This document shows positions 25,121 through 34,371 of a stretch of 61,330 nucleotides of DNA, one piece after another; position 1 is the stretch's first letter, and every line of letters starts with the position of its first letter. Made by a program: the position numbers and the translations under genes. The stretch is from Clostridia bacterium (GTDB lineage Bacteria; Bacillota; Clostridia; Oscillospirales; Acutalibacteraceae), in contig JAFTCG010000057.1 of assembly GCA_017454815.1 (NCBI GenBank), forward strand, positions 1-61,330. The letters run 5' to 3'. The notes under the pieces were generated by a model. That model had not been told where the DNA came from, searched no databases, and saw only the letters and a list, made by a program, of their open reading frames with translations.

Positions 25121-26503
25121 ATGAAAAAAATCAGAATTGCAGACTCTACGCTGTGCGCAAACAACAATTTTACCTTTAAAGAAAAAATCGAAATTGCACG
25201 GCATCTGGAAAACCTGAATGTCGACGTCATAGAGCTGCCTGAGATCAAAAAGAGCAAGACCGATACTTTGCTTGTCCGCACAATATCTTCTTTCGTAAAA
25301 AACAGCGTGCTCTCGGTCGCCGCCGGCAGCACGATCGAAAGCATTGACGAGGCCGTTGCCTCCTTGAGCAGCGCGGCGAAGGGCTCCATCAGGATCTCCT
25401 TGCCGATGTCGCCCGTCGGGATGGAATATTCCCTGCACAAAAAGGCGCCCAAGATGCTCGAATGGATCGAAAAAACGATCTCCTACGCCGTCTCAAAATA
25501 CCCCGACGTTGAGTTTTCGATGTCCGACGTGACGAGGGCGGAGGAGGATTTCATCGCCGACGCTCTCAAAACCGCCGTCAAAGCCGGAGCAAAAAGCGTT
25601 TGCTTTTGCGACACCGCCGCTCTGATGCTTCCGGACGAATTCGCCTCGTTCATCGAAAAGATCTCGAAGGATATCAACATCCCCGTCGGCGTTTCCTGCA
25701 GCGACAAGAACGGCCTTGCCTGCGCGGATGCGATCCTTGCAGTGAAGAAGAGCGCCGAATACGTCAGAACCAGCGTTTGCGGCGAGCTTGTCGACCTTGA
25801 GACCTTTGCCACAATGCTCAAAAACTGCGGCAACAACTTCGACGTTTCGAGCAACGTAAAATACACCGAGCTCAACAGGACGATCAAGCAGATCAAGAGG
25901 ATCGCCGACAACTCTAAAGATGAAAAATCCTCCATGACGATCATCGACTCCGACAAGCCCGCCATCAGGCTTGACGAAAAGGACTCCGCCCAGGATGTTC
26001 AGGCGGCGGTCAAGATGCTCGGCTACGACCTTTCCGACGAGGACTCCCTGAAAGTTTTTGAAGAATTTAAGCGCGTCGCCGCAAAGAAAACCGTCGGCGC
26101 GAAAGAGCTTGATGCGATCGTCGCGAGCGTTTCGCTCCAGGTTCCCGAAAAATACAAGCTCATCAGCTACGTCACCAACAACGGCAACATTATCTCGTCC
26201 TCGGCGCAGATCACGCTCGAAAAGGACGGGGAGACCCTCAACGGGATCTGCATCGGCGACGGCCCCATCGACGCGGCTTTCCACGCTGTCGAGCAGATCA
26301 CGGGCAACCAGTATGAGCTCGACGATTTCCAGATCCAATCCGTGACCGAGGGCAAGGAAGCCGTTGGCTCCGCGATCGTAAAGCTCCGTTGCGACGGCAA
26401 ACTTTTCAGCGGCAACGGCATCTCGACCGACATCATCGGCGCCGCCGTCAGGGCTTACATCAACGCCGTCAACAAGATCGCTTATGAGGAGGATGAAAAA
26501 TGA
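25121..26503 (+). CDS. Isopropylmalate-synthase-like protein lacking catalytic metal ligands
   Basis: The 460-residue protein has the two-part plan of LeuA: a DRE-TIM-type barrel (about 1-270), a linker, and a C-terminal LeuA regulatory domain (about 355-455: SAQITLEKDGETLNGICIGDG, PIDAAFHAVEQITG, SGNGISTDIIGAAVRAYINA). The catalytic signatures are gone. DTTLRDGEQ is DSTLCANNN, so the metal Asp and its Arg are lost. The HTHDD-type metal motif is SCSDK, so both His are Ser. The NGIGERAGN segment is CGELVDLET. It is therefore very unlikely to be a normal isopropylmalate or homocitrate synthase. It may be a leucine-sensing regulator or scaffold, or a repurposed enzyme (inference). Start ATG 25121 with AAGGAAGG upstream; coupled to the next gene. 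Confidence 0.8.
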   Translation: MKKIRIADSTLCANNNFTFKEKIEIARHLENLNVDVIELPEIKKSKTDTLLVRTISSFVKNSVLSVAAGSTIESIDEAVASLSSAAKGSIRISLPMSPVGMEYSLHKKAPKMLEWIEKTISYAVSKYPDVEFSMSDVTRAEEDFIADALKTAVKAGAKSVCFCDTAALMLPDEFASFIEKISKDINIPVGVSCSDKNGLACADAILAVKKSAEYVRTSVCGELVDLETFATMLKNCGNNFDVSSNVKYTELNRTIKQIKRIADNSKDEKSSMTIIDSDKPAIRLDEKDSAQDVQAAVKMLGYDLSDEDSLKVFEEFKRVAAKKTVGAKELDAIVASVSLQVPEKYKLISYVTNNGNIISSSAQITLEKDGETLNGICIGDGPIDAAFHAVEQITGNQYELDDFQIQSVTEGKEAVGSAIVKLRCDGKLFSGNGISTDIIGAAVRAYINAVNKIAYEEDEK

Positions 26504-29019
26504 AATTATCTTTTTCGACAAAAGGATGGCACTCAAAAACCTTTGACGAATTCTGCGAAGTCGCGGTTGATCTGAAGTTCAAGGGCATCGAGCTTCACAA
26601 CGTTTCCAACGACCTCTTCACCGACAAGAACGGCGCTTTCCACGACTACACCGCCGCTTCAACGCTCCGAAAGCTCTACAGCATGGGGCTGGAAATCCCG
26701 TGCGTTGATTCCATTTGCAATATCGCCGACGCCTCCATCAGAGAGAAGACGGTGGGTGAAATCAAAAAATGCGTTGATATTGCTTCAAAAATGAAAGTTC
26801 CTTACGTCAGGATAAAGGCGCACAACAAGGATACCGATTCGGTTGAAAACGCCGCCCGGACGGTAGAGGAAGTTTTGGAATATGCTAAAAATCATAAAGT
26901 CATTTTGCTTGTTGAAACTTCCGGACTTTTTGCAAAATCGGACGTTTTGAGGGATTTCCTCGACAGCTTTGCCTGCGACGACCTTGCAGCTTCCTGGGAG
27001 CTTTCGCGCGCCTACTTTGAAGCATGGGAACAGCCGGAAGAGGTTGTCAAAAATCTCGGCGCGTATATTTGCCACGTCCATTTCCATGACGCCGCAATGC
27101 GTGACGACGAGGTGGAGGACTGCCTTGCAGGCGAGGGCGAACTGCCGATAAAAGAAATCATGCTCTCGCTCAGATCCATCAACTATGACGGCTATATCTC
27201 CCTCGTATGGGACCCGAAATGGTGCGAAGAGCTTGACGATATGGACTTGATCTTTTCACAGTTTGTCGGCTTTATGCGCCAGTTCAGCGATACCTCCAAA
27301 AACGAGAGGACCTTCTACTACAACAGGGCGCACACTGGCAAATATGTCTGGAAAAAAGACCTTCTCATAAAGAAAACCTTTTCCCAGGTGCTCGACGAAA
27401 TGGTCGAGTGTTTCCCCGATCAATATGCTTTCAAATACACGACCCTCGACTATACGCGGACTTACAGCGAATTCCGCGACGACGTTGACGAATTTGCAAG
27501 AGTCCTCATCTCCCTTGGCGTAAAAGCGGGAAGCAAGGTTGCAATTTGGGCGTCAAACGTTCCGCAGTGGTATATCACTTTCTGGGCTACCACGAAGATC
27601 GGCGCAATTCTCGTCACCGTCAACACCGCCTACAAGATCCATGAGGCGGAATATCTTTTCCGGCAGTCCGACACCCACACCGTTGTCATGACCGAGGGCG
27701 CGAAGGACTGCAAATACGGCGACATCATCGCCGAGCTTTGCCCCGAACTTGAAAACGTCAAGAAAGGCGAACAGCTTCATGCAAAACGCCTGCCTTTCCT
27801 GAGAAACGTCATCACCGTAGGTTTCAGACAGAAGGGCTGCCTTGAATGGGAAGAAGCTCTCGAAAGAGCCGAAGAAGTGAAGGTCGAAGAAGTCTACAGG
27901 CGCGCGGCGCTCGTAGATGTAGATGATGTTTGCAATATGCAATATACTTCCGGCACAACGGGATTCCCCAAGGGCGTTATGCTCACGCACTATAATATCG
28001 TCAACAACGGCAAATGCATCGGCGACAGAATGGATCTTTCGACAGCCGACAGAATGATGGTACAGGTACCCATGTTCCACTGTTTCGGAATGGTGCTTGC
28101 GATGACTTCAACAATGACGCACGGCGGCACACTGCTGCCGATCCCGTATTTCTCGCCGAAACCGTCGCTTGCTTGTATCAACAATGAGCATATCACTGCT
28201 TTCCACGGTGTTCCGACAATGTTTATTGCCATGCTTGAACACCCGGATTTTGAAAAAACCGATTTCTCGTATATGAGAACGGGTATCATGGCGGGAAGTC
28301 CGTGTCCGATCTCCGCGATGAACGACGTTGTCAACAAAATGAACATGAAAGAGATCGTCATCGTCTACGGCCAGACCGAGGCTTCGCCGGGATGCACAAT
28401 GAGTTCGACGGACGACCCCATCGAAGTTCGTGTTGCCACCGTAGGCAGAGCCATGCCCGAAATCGAATGTAAGATCGTCGACCCCGAAACGGGCGAGGAT
28501 TGCCCCGACGAAGTGACAGGCGAATTTGTTGCAAGAGGCTACAACATCATGAAGGGCTACTACAAAATGCCCAAAGCGACAGCAGAAGCGATAGACAAAG
28601 ACGGTTGGCTCCATACGGGCGACCTTGCCTGCCGCACGAAAGAGGGCAACTACCGCATCACCGGCAGGCTTAAGGACATGATCATCCGCGGCGGCGAAAA
28701 CATCTACCCGAAAGAGATCGAAGAGTTCATCTATACTCACCCGAAAGTCAGCGACGTTCAGGTTATCGGTGTTCCCGACGAGCAGTACGGCGAGGAGATC
28801 ATGGCGTGCATAATCCTCAAAGAAGGCGAGGAAATGACGTCGGATGAGATGAAATCATATATCATGGCGAACATGGCTCGCCATAAAGTGCCGAGATATA
28901 TCGACTTTGTCAGCGCGTTCCCGATGAACGCCGCCGGCAAGATCCTCAAATACAAGATGCGTGAGGATGCAATCGAAAAACTCGGTCTGCAGAAAGCGTC
29001 GAAAGTGGTGACTGCCTGA
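26500..29019 (+). CDS. Fusion: sugar-phosphate-isomerase/epimerase-like TIM barrel + acyl-CoA synthetase
   Basis: Residues 1 to about 265 form a xylose-isomerase-like TIM barrel (MKLSFSTKGWHSKTFDEFCE, FKGIELHNVS, VPYVRIKAH, ILLVETSG, ICHVHFHDA, GEGELPIKEIM). Residues about 280-839 form an AMP-binding acyl-CoA synthetase with the nucleotide loop YTSGTTGFPKGVMLTHYN, YGQTEASPG, DGWLHTGDLA, GRLKDMIIRGGENIYPKEIEEF and the adenylation Lys in AAGKILKYKM. No stop or internal start separates the two halves, so it is a true fusion. Some barrel metal positions look substituted (LVWDPKW where many homologues have a Glu). It would activate a carboxylic acid as CoA thioester, with the barrel acting on a related intermediate (inferred). 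ATGA overlap with the upstream gene. Confidence 0.88.
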   Translation: MKLSFSTKGWHSKTFDEFCEVAVDLKFKGIELHNVSNDLFTDKNGAFHDYTAASTLRKLYSMGLEIPCVDSICNIADASIREKTVGEIKKCVDIASKMKVPYVRIKAHNKDTDSVENAARTVEEVLEYAKNHKVILLVETSGLFAKSDVLRDFLDSFACDDLAASWELSRAYFEAWEQPEEVVKNLGAYICHVHFHDAAMRDDEVEDCLAGEGELPIKEIMLSLRSINYDGYISLVWDPKWCEELDDMDLIFSQFVGFMRQFSDTSKNERTFYYNRAHTGKYVWKKDLLIKKTFSQVLDEMVECFPDQYAFKYTTLDYTRTYSEFRDDVDEFARVLISLGVKAGSKVAIWASNVPQWYITFWATTKIGAILVTVNTAYKIHEAEYLFRQSDTHTVVMTEGAKDCKYGDIIAELCPELENVKKGEQLHAKRLPFLRNVITVGFRQKGCLEWEEALERAEEVKVEEVYRRAALVDVDDVCNMQYTSGTTGFPKGVMLTHYNIVNNGKCIGDRMDLSTADRMMVQVPMFHCFGMVLAMTSTMTHGGTLLPIPYFSPKPSLACINNEHITAFHGVPTMFIAMLEHPDFEKTDFSYMRTGIMAGSPCPISAMNDVVNKMNMKEIVIVYGQTEASPGCTMSSTDDPIEVRVATVGRAMPEIECKIVDPETGEDCPDEVTGEFVARGYNIMKGYYKMPKATAEAIDKDGWLHTGDLACRTKEGNYRITGRLKDMIIRGGENIYPKEIEEFIYTHPKVSDVQVIGVPDEQYGEEIMACIILKEGEEMTSDEMKSYIMANMARHKVPRYIDFVSAFPMNAAGKILKYKMREDAIEKLGLQKASKVVTA

Positions 29020-29825
29020 TGAAAAACGGATATTACGTCATTGACGCGCACTGCCACATCTACCCCGACAAGATCGCCGAGAGAGCCGTTGCCGGAACGA
29101 GCAATTTCTACGATATTATCTTTGCAAACGACGGCACCGTTTCACAGCTCCTCGACAGGGGCGAAAAGGCGGGCTTTGACCACTATATCGTCCAGTCCGT
29201 CGCAACAACGCCCAAACAGGTCGAAAGCATAAACGAGTTTATCGCCCGTGAAGTGGCTGAACATCCCGGTTTGATGACGGGGCTTGGCACGATGCACCCC
29301 GACTGCACCGACATGGCTTACCAGATCGACAAGATCAAATCCCTCGGACTCAAAGGTGTAAAGCTTCACCCCGACATCCAGCAGTTCAAGATCGACGACT
29401 ACCGCTGTCTGAAAATCTATGAGCTGTGCGAAAGGGAAGGACTTCCCGTCCTTTTCCACACGGGCGACAGCCGCTACGACTATTCAAACCCCAACAGGCT
29501 TGTGCCTATCCTTGAGATCTATGATAAGCTCACCGTCATCGGCGCTCATCTGGGCGGTTATTCCCTCTGGGAGGAGGCTGCCGAAAAGCTGTACGGTTTC
29601 CCCAACTTTTATATCGACTGCAGCTCGTCCCTGCCTTTCATCGGGCCGGAGAGAGTGAAGAAGATCATCGAATCCTACGGCGTCGACAGGGCGATGTTCG
29701 GCACCGACTACCCGATGTGGGGGCTTGCGGACGAGCTCCAAAATTTCTTCGCAATGGGCTTTTCGAAGGAGGATAACGAGAAGATATTGAGCAAAAATGC
29801 ACAGAAAATCTTCGGCATTGTCTAA
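29019..29825 (+). CDS. Amidohydrolase-2 family metal-dependent hydrolase/decarboxylase
   Basis: The 268-residue TIM-barrel hydrolase of the ACMSD/amidohydrolase-2 group has the metal motif DAHCHIYP (H-x-H), GVKLHPDIQ, FHTGD, GAHLGGYS and GTDYPMWG near the C terminus. Members hydrolyse or decarboxylate small carboxylic compounds. Its ATG shares one base with the TGA of the fusion gene, so it is translationally coupled and the third member of the T-box operon. The combination suggests a pathway on an organic acid that is turned on when an amino acid is scarce. The substrate is unknown. Confidence 0.85.
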   Translation: MKNGYYVIDAHCHIYPDKIAERAVAGTSNFYDIIFANDGTVSQLLDRGEKAGFDHYIVQSVATTPKQVESINEFIAREVAEHPGLMTGLGTMHPDCTDMAYQIDKIKSLGLKGVKLHPDIQQFKIDDYRCLKIYELCEREGLPVLFHTGDSRYDYSNPNRLVPILEIYDKLTVIGAHLGGYSLWEEAAEKLYGFPNFYIDCSSSLPFIGPERVKKIIESYGVDRAMFGTDYPMWGLADELQNFFAMGFSKEDNEKILSKNAQKIFGIV

Positions 29826-29835
29826 TCTTTTTTAC

Positions 29836-29864
29836 TTGCAACAAACGTCGGAAAATGGTATAAT
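29836..29864 (+). promoter_or_regulatory. Promoter of the purine operon
   Basis: TTGCAA (29836-29841), 17-base spacer, TATAAT (29859-29864), about 20 bases upstream of the ZTP aptamer. Confidence 0.8.
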
Positions 29865-29887
29865 ATTTCCGTTGAAAAAACCTTTCT

Positions 29888-30006
29888 GTGTCCGACGGAT
29901 TCAGGTGGAGAGTACCACCGTGGAGCAGAACGGAAAATTTTACAAAACCGACCGTCCGGGCACACTTGAATGTTCTTCATTTAAGCGTGCCCTTGTGACT
30001 TTTTTT
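29888..30006 (+). promoter_or_regulatory. ZTP (pfl) riboswitch with intrinsic terminator
   Basis: The leader carries the ZTP-riboswitch core: CAGGTGGAGAGTACCACCGTGGAG (29902-29925, hairpin with GGTGG/CCACC) and, after a variable linker, the conserved CCGTCCGGGCA (29952-29962, family consensus CCGCCUGGGCA). The GGGCA end is also the start of a terminator stem (29958-29972 with 29978-29992, loop TTCTT) ending in a T-run at 30000-30006. Aptamer folding and the terminator are thus mutually exclusive. ZTP/ZMP accumulates when formyl-tetrahydrofolate is short, and would switch on purE and the following purine and fhs genes. Confidence 0.9.
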
Positions 30007-30016
30007 GGAGGTAAAA

Positions 30017-30511
30017 ATGAAAAAAGTTGCTATTGTCATGGGAAGCGACAGCGATTTGCCTGTCGTTGAAAAATCTGCAAAAACGCTTGATGAGCTTGGA
30101 ATTGATTATGAAGTTCACGTCTATTCCGCTCACAGGACTGCTAACGAGGCGAGACAGTTCAGCCTCGACGCGCGCAAAAACGGGTTCGGCGCGATCATTG
30201 CCGCCGCGGGGATGGCTGCCCACCTTGCCGGAGCCATTGCCGCCAACACAACTCTGCCCGTGATCGGAATACCCTGTAAATCTTCAAACTTAGACGGCAT
30301 TGACGCTTTGCTCTCAACAGTTCAGATGCCTTCCGGAATACCGGTTGCGACTGTTGCGATCAACGGTGGGGTCAATGCCGCTTTGCTTTGCGCCCAGATC
30401 TTCGCCGTGGAGGACGAAGCTTTGGCGCAAAAGCTCGACAAAAAAAGGGAGGATGCCGCGAAGGCTGTCCTTGAAAAGAATGAAAAAATTTTTAATCAGT
30501 TCAGAAAATAA
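30017..30511 (+). CDS. purE: N5-carboxyaminoimidazole ribonucleotide mutase
   Basis: The 164-residue protein is class I Pur[15 protein letters not shown] at the N terminus, [10 protein letters not shown] with the catalytic His, [37 protein letters not shown] and [12 protein letters not shown]. It converts N5-CAIR to CAIR in purine synthesis. Class I enzymes normally work with PurK, which is not in this window and may lie elsewhere. GGAGG lies close to the end of the riboswitch terminator. The start at 30017 is preferred over an in-frame ATG at 30005, which lies in the terminator T-run/SD region. Confidence 0.96.
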   Translation: MKKVAIVMGSDSDLPVVEKSAKTLDELGIDYEVHVYSAHRTANEARQFSLDARKNGFGAIIAAAGMAAHLAGAIAANTTLPVIGIPCKSSNLDGIDALLSTVQMPSGIPVATVAINGGVNAALLCAQIFAVEDEALAQKLDKKREDAAKAVLEKNEKIFNQFRK

Positions 30512-30525
30512 CGGAGGACTCAAAA

Positions 30526-31236
30526 ATGAACAAAGGAAATCTCATCTACGAAGGTAAAGCAAAAAAGGTCTATGAAACCGACGACAAAGACGTTGTTCTT
30601 GTGGACTATAAAGACGACGCGACCGCCTTTAACGGGCTCAAAAAGGGTACCATCGTCGGCAAGGGCGTTGTCAACAACAAGGTCACGAACTTCATGATGC
30701 AGCTTCTTGAAAAAGAGGGCGTCAAAACCCACTTCATAAAGGAGGTTTCCGACAGGGAAACGCTCGTCAAGAGGGTGTCCATCGTCCCGCTCGAAGTCAT
30801 CATCAGGAACATCTCCGCAGGTTCTTTCGCGAAGAACTACGGCGTTGAGGAAGGCATCGTCTTTGACGAGCCGACGATCGAGTTTTCCTACAAGAACGAC
30901 GACCTCGGCGATCCGCTGATCAACTCTTATCACGCGATCGCTCTCAAACTTGCCACAAAAGAGGAAATTGAACTTATCAAGCAGATGGCTTTCAAAGTCA
31001 ACGAAGTGATGAAAAAGTTTTTCCTGTCTGTCGGCGTTGAGCTCGTCGATTTCAAGCTTGAATTCGGCAGGACTTCCGACGGCACGATCGTCCTTGCGGA
31101 CGAGATATCCCCCGACACCTGCAGATTCTGGGACAGCAAAACCCACGAAAAGCTCGACAAAGACCGCTTCCGCAGGGATCTGGGCAACGTCGAGGACGCT
31201 TACAACGAGATGAGCAAGAGGATTTTAGGACAGTAA
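30526..31236 (+). CDS. purC: SAICAR synthase
   Basis: The 236-residue protein has the PurC signatures [13 protein letters not shown] (N terminus), [42 protein letters not shown] and [14 protein letters not shown]. It ligates aspartate to CAIR with ATP. It follows purE after 14 bases with a good CGGAGG site. Length is usual for bacterial PurC. Confidence 0.97.
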   Translation: MNKGNLIYEGKAKKVYETDDKDVVLVDYKDDATAFNGLKKGTIVGKGVVNNKVTNFMMQLLEKEGVKTHFIKEVSDRETLVKRVSIVPLEVIIRNISAGSFAKNYGVEEGIVFDEPTIEFSYKNDDLGDPLINSYHAIALKLATKEEIELIKQMAFKVNEVMKKFFLSVGVELVDFKLEFGRTSDGTIVLADEISPDTCRFWDSKTHEKLDKDRFRRDLGNVEDAYNEMSKRILGQ

Positions 31237-31281
31237 CAGGATCAACCAAAGCTTTTATTTTCGGTCACAAAAGGAGAAAAA

Positions 31282-32724
31282 ATGAATTCTATACATGAAG
31301 AATGCGGAGTTTTCGGCATATTTGCAAACAGGACAACTCATGTTGCGCACAGCGTGTACTACGCCCTCTACGCCCTCCAGCACAGGGGACAGGAGAGCTG
31401 CGGCATCGTGGTCAACGACGACGGACTTTTCAACAGCTACCGTGACTCCGGGCTCGTCAACGACGTTTTTTCAAAAGACGTTCTTGCAAAGCTCGGCCAG
31501 GGCAACATGGCTGTCGGCCACGTCCGCTACGGCACAACGGGAACTTCCGACAGGATCAACGCCCAGCCCATCGTCGTAAACCACACAAAGGGCAGGATGG
31601 CGATCGCCCACAACGGCAACCTCGTCAACTCCTACGAGCTCAGGACGGAGCTCGAGCTCGAAGGCTCGATCTTCCAGACGACCTCCGACACGGAAGTTAT
31701 CGCCTACAACATCATCAAGGAGAGGATCAGATCCGCCTCCATCGAGGAAGCCGTCAACAAGGCGATGTACAAGATCAAGGGAGCTTATTCCCTCGTCATC
31801 ATGTCGCCCTCAAAGCTCATCGCCGTCAGGGATGAGAACGGCTTCAGACCGCTGTGCATCGGCAAGACCGACGACGGCAGCTACGTCGTCGCGTCCGAAA
31901 GCTGTGCTCTTGATTCCGTCGGCGCAACGCTCATTCGGGACGTTGAGCCCGGCGAGATCGTGATTTTCGACAAGAACGGCATCCGCACCATAAGGGATCA
32001 TTGCAATAAGGTCAAGAGGTCGATGTGCGTTTTTGAATACATCTATTTTGCAAGACCGGACTCCGTCATCGAAGGCTGCAGCGTCCACCACGCCAGGAAA
32101 AAAGCGGGCGCATTCCTCGCCCAACAGCATCCTGTTGAAGCCGACATCGTCATCGGCGTTCCGGATTCGGGTCTTGACGCCGCGATCGGTTATTCCGAAG
32201 AATCCGGTATCCCCTACGGAATAGGATTCATCAAGAACAAATACATCGGACGTACTTTCATCGCTCCCGGCCAGGACGTCAGGGAGGACAAAGTCCGCAT
32301 CAAGCTCAACCCCGTCGCCGAAACGGTCAAAGGCAAAAGAGTTGTCCTCATCGACGACTCCATCGTAAGGGGAACCACCTGCGCGAGGATCGTAAAACTC
32401 CTTCGCGACGCCGGAGCCAAGGAAGTCCACATGAGGTCTTCCGCGCCGCCGTTCCTCAACCCCTGCTATTACGGCACCGACATCGACTCGAGAGATATGC
32501 TCATCGCCTGCCACCACACCGTTGAGGATATCGCAAAGATCATCGGCGTTGACACCCTCGGCTACCTGAGCATCGAGAACGTTAAGAAGATCGCCGGAAC
32601 AGAAGGCGACGACGGCTTCTGCATCGCCTGCTTCGACGGCGCATATCCCACCGAAGTCCCCGAAAAGGTACATAAGAACAAATTTGAACAGAAAATATCC
32701 GAGAATTCGAAAGTTGAGGAATGA
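31282..32724 (+). CDS. purF: Amidophosphoribosyltransferase
   Basis: The 480-residue Ntn-type glutamine PRPP amidotransferase commits PRPP to purine synthesis. The catalytic cysteine is in EECGVFGIF, after a 7-residue propeptide (MNSIHEE) that must be cleaved, as in the Bacillus-type enzyme. Other motifs are [25 protein letters not shown], the PRPP-binding loop [13 protein letters not shown] and [15 protein letters not shown]. Cysteines in CHHTVEDI and GFCIACFDG near the C terminus match the ligands of the oxygen-sensitive 4Fe-4S cluster of Bacillus-type PurF (inferred). SD AAAGGAG. The purM gene overlaps or abuts its stop. Confidence 0.96.
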   Translation: MNSIHEECGVFGIFANRTTHVAHSVYYALYALQHRGQESCGIVVNDDGLFNSYRDSGLVNDVFSKDVLAKLGQGNMAVGHVRYGTTGTSDRINAQPIVVNHTKGRMAIAHNGNLVNSYELRTELELEGSIFQTTSDTEVIAYNIIKERIRSASIEEAVNKAMYKIKGAYSLVIMSPSKLIAVRDENGFRPLCIGKTDDGSYVVASESCALDSVGATLIRDVEPGEIVIFDKNGIRTIRDHCNKVKRSMCVFEYIYFARPDSVIEGCSVHHARKKAGAFLAQQHPVEADIVIGVPDSGLDAAIGYSEESGIPYGIGFIKNKYIGRTFIAPGQDVREDKVRIKLNPVAETVKGKRVVLIDDSIVRGTTCARIVKLLRDAGAKEVHMRSSAPPFLNPCYYGTDIDSRDMLIACHHTVEDIAKIIGVDTLGYLSIENVKKIAGTEGDDGFCIACFDGAYPTEVPEKVHKNKFEQKISENSKVEE

Positions 32725-32726
32725 CC

Positions 32727-33761
32727 ATGAAAAGCTTCAGCGAAAGTTATAAAGAATCCGGCGTGGACATCACCGCCGGCTACAAGGCCGTTGAGCTGAT
32801 GAAAAAGCATATCGCGAAAACAGCGACCGATGGCGTTTGCTCCGGCATCGGAGGCTTCGGCGGATTGTTTGCGCCCGACCTTTCCGGCATAAAAAATCCC
32901 GTCCTCGTCAGCGGCACCGACGGAGTCGGCACAAAGCTGAAGATCGCTTTCCTGACCGGCAAGCACGACACCGTCGGCATCGACTGCGTTGCGATGTGCG
33001 TCAACGACATCATCTGCTGCGGAGCAAAACCGCTGTTCTTCCTCGATTACGTCGCCTGCGGAAAGAACGTCCCCGAGAGGATCGAGGAGATCGTCAAGGG
33101 CGTTTGCGAAGGCTGCGTTCAGTCGGGAGCTGCGCTCATCGGCGGCGAAACTGCCGAGATGCCCGGTTTTTATCCCGTTGACGAATACGACCTTGCAGGC
33201 TTCTGCGTCGGAATTGTTGACAGGGATAAAGTCATCGACAATTCATCTGTCAGCGAGGGCGACGTTGTTATCGCTCTGCCGTCGAGCGGAGTTCATTCAA
33301 ACGGTTTTTCGCTCGTGAGAAAAGTTTTCGACGTCGAAAACGCCGACCTCAACAAGCCTTACCCCGAGCTTGAAGGCAAAAGCCTCGGTCAGGCTCTGCT
33401 GACCCCCACTAAGATCTACGTCAAGAGCGTTCTGCCCCTGATCGAACAGGTCAAAGTCAAAGCAATATCGCACATCACCGGCGGCGGATTTTTTGAAAAC
33501 ATCCCGCGCAGCATTCCCGACGGCCTTTGCGCGAAGATCGATCCCAAAAAAGTCAAAATCCTGCCGATCTTCAAGCTCATCGCGAAGACGGGCAACATCT
33601 CCGAAAGGGATATGTTCAACACCTTCAACATGGGCGTCGGCATGAGCATCGTCGTCGCAAAAGAGGACGAACAAAAAGCTCTTTCGATCCTTCGCGACTG
33701 CGGCGAGGAAGCCTACGTCATGGGCGAGATCGTCAAGGGCGACGAAAAGGTGAAGTTATGA
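32727..33761 (+). CDS. purM: Phosphoribosylformylglycinamidine cyclo-ligase (AIR synthase)
   Basis: The 344-residue PurM has [73 protein letters not shown] and [15 protein letters not shown]. These are the standard blocks of the ATP-dependent cyclase that makes AIR from FGAM. The second of two in-frame ATGs (32727) is preferred because GAGGA sits 6 bases before it; the first at 32721 directly abuts that site. The stop overlaps purN by ATGA. Confidence 0.96.
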   Translation: MKSFSESYKESGVDITAGYKAVELMKKHIAKTATDGVCSGIGGFGGLFAPDLSGIKNPVLVSGTDGVGTKLKIAFLTGKHDTVGIDCVAMCVNDIICCGAKPLFFLDYVACGKNVPERIEEIVKGVCEGCVQSGAALIGGETAEMPGFYPVDEYDLAGFCVGIVDRDKVIDNSSVSEGDVVIALPSSGVHSNGFSLVRKVFDVENADLNKPYPELEGKSLGQALLTPTKIYVKSVLPLIEQVKVKAISHITGGGFFENIPRSIPDGLCAKIDPKKVKILPIFKLIAKTGNISERDMFNTFNMGVGMSIVVAKEDEQKALSILRDCGEEAYVMGEIVKGDEKVKL

Positions 33762-34369
33762 ATAAAGTAAAGATCGCCGTGCTCGTTTCCGGCGGCGGGA
33801 CTAATCTTCAGGCTCTGATTGACTCCCAAAAATCGGGCGTTCTGGAAAGCGGCGAGATCGCCCTCGTCGTTTCCAACAACAAGAACGCCTATGCCCTTGA
33901 AAGGGCGAAGAAGGCGAACATCAAAACCGTAACATTCCTCAAAAGCGAGCTTGGTTCTCAGGAAGCTTTTGAAAAAGCGATCGTGGATTCGCTTGAAGAA
34001 AACGGGATCGAGCTGATCGTCCTCGCGGGGTTCATGTCGATCCTGAGCGAGAATTTTACAAAAAAATACGACCGCCGCATTATAAACGTCCACCCGTCGC
34101 TGATCCCGTCCTTTTGCGGAAAAGGCTTCTACGGCCTGACCGTTCACGAGAAAGCTCTCGAAAAGGGCGTGAAAGTCACGGGCGCAACGGTGCATTTTGT
34201 CAACGAGATTCCCGACGGCGGCGAGATCATTATGCAGAAAGCTGTTGAGGTCATGCCCGGCGACACCCCCTCAACGCTCCAGAAAAGGGTGATGGAGGAG
34301 GCCGAATGGATAATCCTTCCCGCATCCGCCGAAAAAGTCAGTAAATCAATTTTGAAAGAGAGAGTATAA
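33758..34369 (+). CDS. purN: Phosphoribosylglycinamide formyltransferase
   Basis: The 203-residue protein has the PurN/formyltransferase motifs [54 protein letters not shown] and [18 protein letters not shown], with catalytic Asn/His/Asp in the usual places. It transfers formyl from 10-formyl-tetrahydrofolate to GAR. The start overlaps the purM stop (ATGA). The 10-formyl-tetrahydrofolate supply is encoded in the same operon by fhs. Confidence 0.96.
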   Translation: MNKVKIAVLVSGGGTNLQALIDSQKSGVLESGEIALVVSNNKNAYALERAKKANIKTVTFLKSELGSQEAFEKAIVDSLEENGIELIVLAGFMSILSENFTKKYDRRIINVHPSLIPSFCGKGFYGLTVHEKALEKGVKVTGATVHFVNEIPDGGEIIMQKAVEVMPGDTPSTLQKRVMEEAEWIILPASAEKVSKSILKERV

Positions 34370-34371
34370 CA

